This document shows, one piece after another, positions 59,891 through 64,000 of a stretch of 64,000 nucleotides of DNA. The translations under genes and the position numbers were made by a program. The DNA is from Streptomyces sp. NBC_00249 (GTDB taxonomy: Bacteria; Actinomycetota; Actinomycetes; Streptomycetales; Streptomycetaceae). Positions within the stretch are counted from its first letter, which is position 1. Each line of letters starts with the position of its first letter. The stretch spans positions 1 through 64,000 of the forward strand of contig NZ_JAPEMV010000003.1 in assembly GCF_026342355.1 (NCBI RefSeq). Direction: 5' to 3'. The notes beneath the pieces are model-generated. The model did not search any database. It worked only from the letters and a program-made list of their open reading frames with translations, and was not told the DNA's origin.

Positions 59891-60087
59891 CTAGTGCTGT
59901 GACCGGAAAGGTTCACCGTGTCACGGCGCCCGGCACGGCACCTCGCCGCGTTGTCGGACCACCCGAGTACGTCCAGTACACGCGGCGGCCCTCCGCCTTG
60001 CGAGGCTTCCCCTCGGCCCTGCGGGCCTGGGGAGACCCCATGCACCGGACACCGCGACCCGGCAAACCTTCCCGGCCACAGCACTAG
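59891..60087 (+). mobile_element. MITE, copy 2 (197 bp), at the end of the phosphatase gene
   Basis: The 197-bp element has the same CTAG-bounded 23-base terminal repeats (21/23 match) and the same body as copy 1 at 1772-1936. It differs by a few substitutions and an extra 32 bases in the middle, which can form their own small palindrome (CTTCCCC...GGGGAGACCCC region). Its right CTAG overlaps the TAG stop of the minus-strand phosphatase gene. The left end lies 27 bases after the NsdB-like gene terminator. It is non-coding and has no linked transposase. Confidence 0.88.
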
Positions 60088-61508
60088 CCGCCGATCCGGG
60101 CGACCAGCACGCACGCGTCGTCCTCGCGCTCGCTCTCGCCGAACTCCTCCGTCACCATCCGGACGCAGTCCCGCGCCGACCGCGCCGCCGAGAACCGGGG
60201 CGCCAGCGCCAGCAGCCGTTCCGTCCCGTCCGCCCGGCTGAACTCGATGCTGCGCGGCGTCAGTCCGTCGGTGTGCAGGATCAGGACGTCGCCCTCTTCG
60301 AGCCGTTCCTCGGCCTGCCCGTACGTGGCCCCGGAGGTCGCCCCCAGCAGCACGCCCTCGGGCGGCTGCAGTGCGCGGCCCTGGCCGCGCCGGAACAGCA
60401 GCGGCGCGGGGTGTCCGGCCTGCGCCCAGGAGAGCATCCGGCGCGCGGGATCGTAGCGGCAGCACACGGCGGAACCGAGCGCGGGCTGTACGGAGTTCTC
60501 CAGGAGCTGGTTGAGCCAGCCCATCAGCGGGCCGGGCTCGATCCCGGCCATGGCCATGCCGCGCAGGGCGCCGAGCATCATCGCCATCCCGGAGGTGGCG
60601 CTCACCCCGTGCCCGGTGAGGTCGCCGACCGTCAGGAGGGAGCGGCCGTCGGGCAGTTCGAGGGCGTCGTACCAGTCGCCGCCGATCAGGGCGCTGGTCG
60701 CGGAGGGCAGGTAGTGCGCGGCCACGTCCATCGCGCCGGCCTTGTCGTGGGGGAACCGCAGGGAGCCGCGCCACGGGGGGAGCACGGCTTCCTGCAGCTC
60801 GACCGCCAGCCGGTGCTCGGTCTGCGCGATCTCCCGCTGGCGCTGCAACGAGTCGCGTGACTCGCGCACCGCCCGCTGGCTGCGGCGCAGTTCGCTCACG
60901 TCCCGCAGTACGGCCCACATGGAGGCCGTGCAGCCGTCGGAGTCGAGGACCGGCTCGCCCCTCATGTGCAGCGTCCGGACCCGGCCGTCGGCCCGGACGA
61001 TGCGGAACTCGCCGTCTATCGGCTTCCCGTCCACCAGGCAGTCCGTCACCATCGCGGTGAGCAGCGGCTGGTCCTCGGAGAAGAGGGTGGAGCCCAGTTC
61101 GTCCAGGGGCAGCGCGCCGGCCTCGGGGGACCGGCCGAAGATCTGGAAGAGCTCCTCGGACCAGGTGACCTCGTCGGTCAGCAGGTTCCACTCGGCGCTG
61201 CCGACGCGGGTCTGCCGGTCCTCGGTCGCGGCCTCCGGGGCGGCGTGGGGGAGTTCGACGAGGTCGGGGACGGGCGGCAGCCCTTCCTTGAGCTGGCCGA
61301 GGTGCTGGCCGAGGTCGTCGAGGTGGTGCACGGCGAGGTCGCACAGCGCGCGCTGCCAGCGGCCCTGGGCGTCGTCGTCGTCGACGACGGTGTCGCGGCG
61401 CACCGCGTCCACCTCGCCGCGCAGCCGGCGGGTCTGCGAGATCAGCGCATCCACCGATCCCGGTTCTGGCGGCTGCGCGGGACGGTCCGCGTACAGGTGG
61501 GACGGCAT
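60084..61508 (-). CDS. PAS-domain SpoIIE-type PP2C phosphatase
   Basis: The 474-residue protein has a helical N-terminus, a PAS domain at about residues 105-210 (SAEWNLLTDEVTWSEELFQIFGRSPE...GEFRIVRADGRVRTLHMRGEPV), a coiled-coil linker (VRESRDSLQRQREIAQTEHRLAVELQEAVLPP) and a C-terminal SpoIIE/PP2C domain. The metal-binding motifs are IGGDWYDAL, VGDLTGHGVSA, LHTDGLTPR and REDDACVLVA. Such proteins dephosphorylate anti-anti-sigma factors, so it probably links a signal to a sigma-factor switch. The TAG stop is provided by the edge of the second MITE. Confidence 0.92.
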   Translation of the reverse strand: MPSHLYADRPAQPPEPGSVDALISQTRRLRGEVDAVRRDTVVDDDDAQGRWQRALCDLAVHHLDDLGQHLGQLKEGLPPVPDLVELPHAAPEAATEDRQTRVGSAEWNLLTDEVTWSEELFQIFGRSPEAGALPLDELGSTLFSEDQPLLTAMVTDCLVDGKPIDGEFRIVRADGRVRTLHMRGEPVLDSDGCTASMWAVLRDVSELRRSQRAVRESRDSLQRQREIAQTEHRLAVELQEAVLPPWRGSLRFPHDKAGAMDVAAHYLPSATSALIGGDWYDALELPDGRSLLTVGDLTGHGVSATSGMAMMLGALRGMAMAGIEPGPLMGWLNQLLENSVQPALGSAVCCRYDPARRMLSWAQAGHPAPLLFRRGQGRALQPPEGVLLGATSGATYGQAEERLEEGDVLILHTDGLTPRSIEFSRADGTERLLALAPRFSAARSARDCVRMVTEEFGESEREDDACVLVARIGG

Positions 61509-62095
61509 GAGAACTCCGATACAGGCGCGGCACGGCCAAGTCTGAAAGAAGGACCGGTTACGACTGTTGCACAGCGGGCGATGGCCTGTAAGGCGTTTGG
61601 CAACATCCGTAACGGTCTTGCTTGAGGCATATGCCGCAGGCCTCCCGGCCCCCCTCGGTCCTGTGCGAACGAATCCGGTCAGCCCGCAAGGGCCGCGCGC
61701 CGGGGGGAATCCGGACGGGCGCGGCGGGCGGGCGTCCGGACGCGCTCACGGGCGCCGCGCGGATCCCGGCGGCCGGGGTTCCGGTCGACCGCAGGCGGGG
61801 CCCGGTGCCCGGCCGGAAAACGGCCGTCCCCGGCGGCCGGCTCGATCGTACGGCCGAGGTGTACGAGGCCCGCGCGCCGCCTCCCTGCCCCGGGCGCGGG
61901 GCCGTTGCTCCTTCGGGGGACCCCCCGAACGAAGGACCCCCGTCAGCGGAGCGGGTGGACGGAAGCCCGGGCGGCGGTGCGCGGGCGTGGACACATCACT
62001 TCCCAGCTCACCCGGTGATCGCTACGCTACGTGTCGGTAATGAGCCGGGGGCGGTCCGTTTCGCGCGGGCCCGGGCAGGGTGGGGACAGCAGCAG
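61509..62095. other. Divergent intergenic region without a gene
   Basis: The 587 bases between the phosphatase and the oxidoreductase show no convincing open frame or RNA gene. An imperfect hairpin lies around 61912-61938 (TCCTTCGGGGG / CGAACGAAGGA). Promoters for both flanking genes must lie here, but no consensus -35/-10 pair stands out. Confidence 0.5.
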
Positions 62096-64000
62096 ATGAC
62101 CGATCAGGGCAGCGCGCCCGCACAGGGCGCGGCCGGGGCGGACCGGGCGGCCGCCGGGAGCGCGGACGGGGCCGACCATGCGGGACGGCGCCCGGCCGGA
62201 GCGAGCCGGCGCTCCTTCCTCACCTACCTCGTCGCGGCGCCGACCCTGGCCCTGGTCACCCGTGCCGGGGCCGACGCGCTCGCCCCGCAGGCCGCGCACG
62301 CCGTGATCCCGACCCTGCCCGCCATCGCCGACCTGGTGGACCTGGGCGACCTGTTCATCCTGGCCGGCGCCCCCACCTCGGCCCTGCTCGCGCTCGCCGT
62401 CGAGACGGACGGCACCATCCGCTTCCGGCTCCCGCGCGAGGAGGTGGGCCAGGGCTTGACCACCGCCGTGGCCATGCTCGTGGCCGAGGAGCTCGACGCG
62501 CCGCTGGCCTCCGTCCGGGTGGAGCTGGACGACGCCCGCCCCGAGCTGCTCTTCAACCAGCTGACCGGGTCCTCCAACTCGATCCGCTCGCTCTACGGCC
62601 CGGTCCGCCAGTGCGCCGCCACCGCGCGGGCCCGCCTCGTCGCGGCCGCCGCCGCCCGCTGGAAGGTCTCCCCCTCCGGCCTGACCACCGCGAACGGCGT
62701 CGTACGGGCCCCCGACGGCCGCACCGCCGACTACGGCAGCCTCTCCGCGGCCGCCGCCGCGCCCGGCCTGATCGTCCTCGGGGCCTCCCCGAAGCCGGCG
62801 GCGAAGCACGCCCTCGTCGGCACCCCGACCAGCCGGATCGACGCCCGCGCCATGGTCACCGGGGCCCAGAAGTACACCCTCGACCTCCAGGTGCCGGGAG
62901 CCAAGCCCTGCGTGGTGCGCCGCCCGCCCAGCCTCGGCGGGAGCGTCCGCTCCGTCGCCAACCTCGCGGCCGTCCAGGCCATGCCCGGTGTCCTGCACGT
63001 GGTGACCGTACCGACCGGCGTCGCCGTCGTCGCCGAGACCTTCGGGCAGGCCCTCGACGCCAAGGCCGCCCTCCAGGTCAGCTGGGGCCCCGGCCCGGCC
63101 GACCAGCTCTCGGACGCGCAGATCCGTACCAAGCTGCGCGCCGCCAACCCGGCGCCGCTGCTGCCCCCGCTGCTCACCCCGTACGTGGACGCCGAGTTCG
63201 ACTTCGCCTTCGTCAGCCACGCTCCGATGGAGACCAACTCCGCCATCGCCGACGTGCGCGAGGACCGCGCCGAGATCTGGTCCGGCCTGAAGTCCCCGAT
63301 CGTCGCCCGCGAGACCATCGCCGCCGACCTCGGGCTGCCGCTGTCCAAGGTGACGGTGCACGTGGTCCAGGCGGGCGGCTCCTTCGGCCGGCGGCTGTTC
63401 TTCGACGCCGCGCTGGAGGCGGCCCGGATCTCCAAGGCCTGCCGCCGCCCGGTGCGCCTGATGTGGACCCGGGTGGACGACACCCGGCACGGCCGGATGC
63501 GCCCCGCCACGTACCACCGGATCCGCGCCACCCACCTGCTCGGCGAGGTCCTCAGCTTCGAGCACCGGGTCGCCGCCGCCGAGACCGACTTCCGGCACGG
63601 CCTCGGCGAGATCATCACCGCCACCGTCGCCAGCCTGCCGTCCGGCATCGGCAACGCCACCCTCGCCCAGACGCTGTTCCTCACCACCGTCAAGTCGCCG
63701 TACCACTTCGGGCTCACCACCCAGGCGCTGACCGAGGTGCCGACCGGGATCCCCACCGGCTCCTGGCGTTCGGTGTACTCGGCCAACACCCGCGGGGCCG
63801 AGGAGATCGTGGTCGACGAACTGGCCGCCGCCACCGGCAAGGACCCGTACCGCTTCCGGCGCACCTTCCTCAAGACCGAGGCGCAGCGCGCCGTCCTGGA
63901 CAAGGTCGCCGCCGAGGGGGAGTGGGGCAGGGCGATGCCGGCCGGCTGCGCGCAGGGCATCGCCTTCCACGAGGAGTACAAGTCCCGCACCGCGTGCCTC
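62096..64000 (+). CDS. Xanthine-dehydrogenase/isoquinoline-oxidoreductase large subunit, partial
   Basis: The open frame from ATG 62096 runs to the end of the window (635 codons) without a stop. After a hydrophilic N-terminus it carries a twin-arginine signal, SRRSFLTYLVAAPTLALVTRAG, so it is folded in the cytoplasm and exported with its cofactor. The mature part has molybdopterin-binding features of the IorB/aldehyde-oxidase beta family: REEVGQGLTTAVAMLVAEEL, ELLFNQLTGSSNSIR, HAPMETNSAIADV and VQAGGSFGRRLFFDAALEAARI. The family oxidises aromatic heterocycles or aldehydes, with an electron-transfer small subunit. The C-terminus and any partner genes lie beyond the window. Confidence 0.88.
   Translation, partial: MTDQGSAPAQGAAGADRAAAGSADGADHAGRRPAGASRRSFLTYLVAAPTLALVTRAGADALAPQAAHAVIPTLPAIADLVDLGDLFILAGAPTSALLALAVETDGTIRFRLPREEVGQGLTTAVAMLVAEELDAPLASVRVELDDARPELLFNQLTGSSNSIRSLYGPVRQCAATARARLVAAAAARWKVSPSGLTTANGVVRAPDGRTADYGSLSAAAAAPGLIVLGASPKPAAKHALVGTPTSRIDARAMVTGAQKYTLDLQVPGAKPCVVRRPPSLGGSVRSVANLAAVQAMPGVLHVVTVPTGVAVVAETFGQALDAKAALQVSWGPGPADQLSDAQIRTKLRAANPAPLLPPLLTPYVDAEFDFAFVSHAPMETNSAIADVREDRAEIWSGLKSPIVARETIAADLGLPLSKVTVHVVQAGGSFGRRLFFDAALEAARISKACRRPVRLMWTRVDDTRHGRMRPATYHRIRATHLLGEVLSFEHRVAAAETDFRHGLGEIITATVASLPSGIGNATLAQTLFLTTVKSPYHFGLTTQALTEVPTGIPTGSWRSVYSANTRGAEEIVVDELAAATGKDPYRFRRTFLKTEAQRAVLDKVAAEGEWGRAMPAGCAQGIAFHEEYKSRTACL

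Noticed and set aside
62027..63970. A 647-codon minus-strand frame at the right edge
   Set aside because: The plus strand encodes a Tat-signalled molybdopterin enzyme across the same bases, so the minus frame is a shadow.

Overview
The window looks like chromosomal DNA of a Streptomyces or close relative. It is very GC-rich, uses GTG and TTG starts, and many genes overlap by four bases (ATGA/GTGA). Several families are typical of streptomycetes: large LuxR-type ATPase regulators, a DUF397 protein, an NsdA/NsdB-like regulator, mycothiol-dependent enzymes and a SpoIIE-type phosphatase. No tRNA, rRNA or CRISPR array was recognised.

Bases 1-6,400 are a scarred accessory stretch. They hold a polytopic membrane protein, a decayed IS66 element (1490-3054) carrying a nested MITE, a 2'-5' RNA ligase gene cut off by that IS, intact trpS, a decayed ECF sigma/anti-sigma-like pair and a decayed ISL3 transposase.

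Bases 6,600-16,120 hold the most unusual content. A LOG-type phosphoribohydrolase and a threonine-synthase-like PLP enzyme lie on the minus strand. Divergent from them is an eight-gene, translationally coupled operon: an aberrant cysteine-synthase-like PLP protein, an MFS exporter, a SAM methyltransferase, a YqcI/YcgG-like protein (possible heme N-oxygenase), an ATP-grasp ligase, a tetrapyrrole-methylase-fold enzyme, a HAM1/ITPase-like protein and a FemAB/GNAT-like acyltransferase. This reads as a small biosynthetic cluster for an amino-acid- or nucleotide-derived metabolite, with its own exporter. I do not recognise the pathway.

Bases 16,300-30,400 hold two LuxR-type regulators flanking a methyltransferase remnant, then an MpaB-like oxygenase, a Ser/Thr kinase with seven TPRs and a phytoene-desaturase-like oxidoreductase in one coupled run. 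After these come an F420/deazaflavin-type reductase, an FAD monooxygenase divergent from a TetR regulator with two matching operators, a VOC protein and a secreted serine hydrolase.

Bases 30,400-56,900 are rich in lipid and steroid catabolism genes: nitronate monooxygenase, three acyl-CoA synthetases, a phenylacetate-CoA-ligase-like enzyme, a crotonase, a DUF35 OB-fold protein, two cysteine-less thiolase homologues and a 3-ketosteroid dehydrogenase. Three promoters in this stretch share an inverted repeat, CTGA-N7-TCAG, and one also has a KstR-like site, which suggests a common regulon. Also here are a DinB protein, a Ca2+/H+ antiporter, a penicillin acylase, a YihY protein, and a large regulator-type ATPase that lacks the usual DNA-binding domain.

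Bases 56,800-64,000 hold an aminoglycoside-phosphotransferase-like protein, an NsdA/NsdB-like regulator with a repeat-rich promoter, a second MITE whose end supplies the stop codon of a PAS-SpoIIE phosphatase, and the first 635 codons of a Tat-exported xanthine-dehydrogenase-family large subunit that runs off the end.
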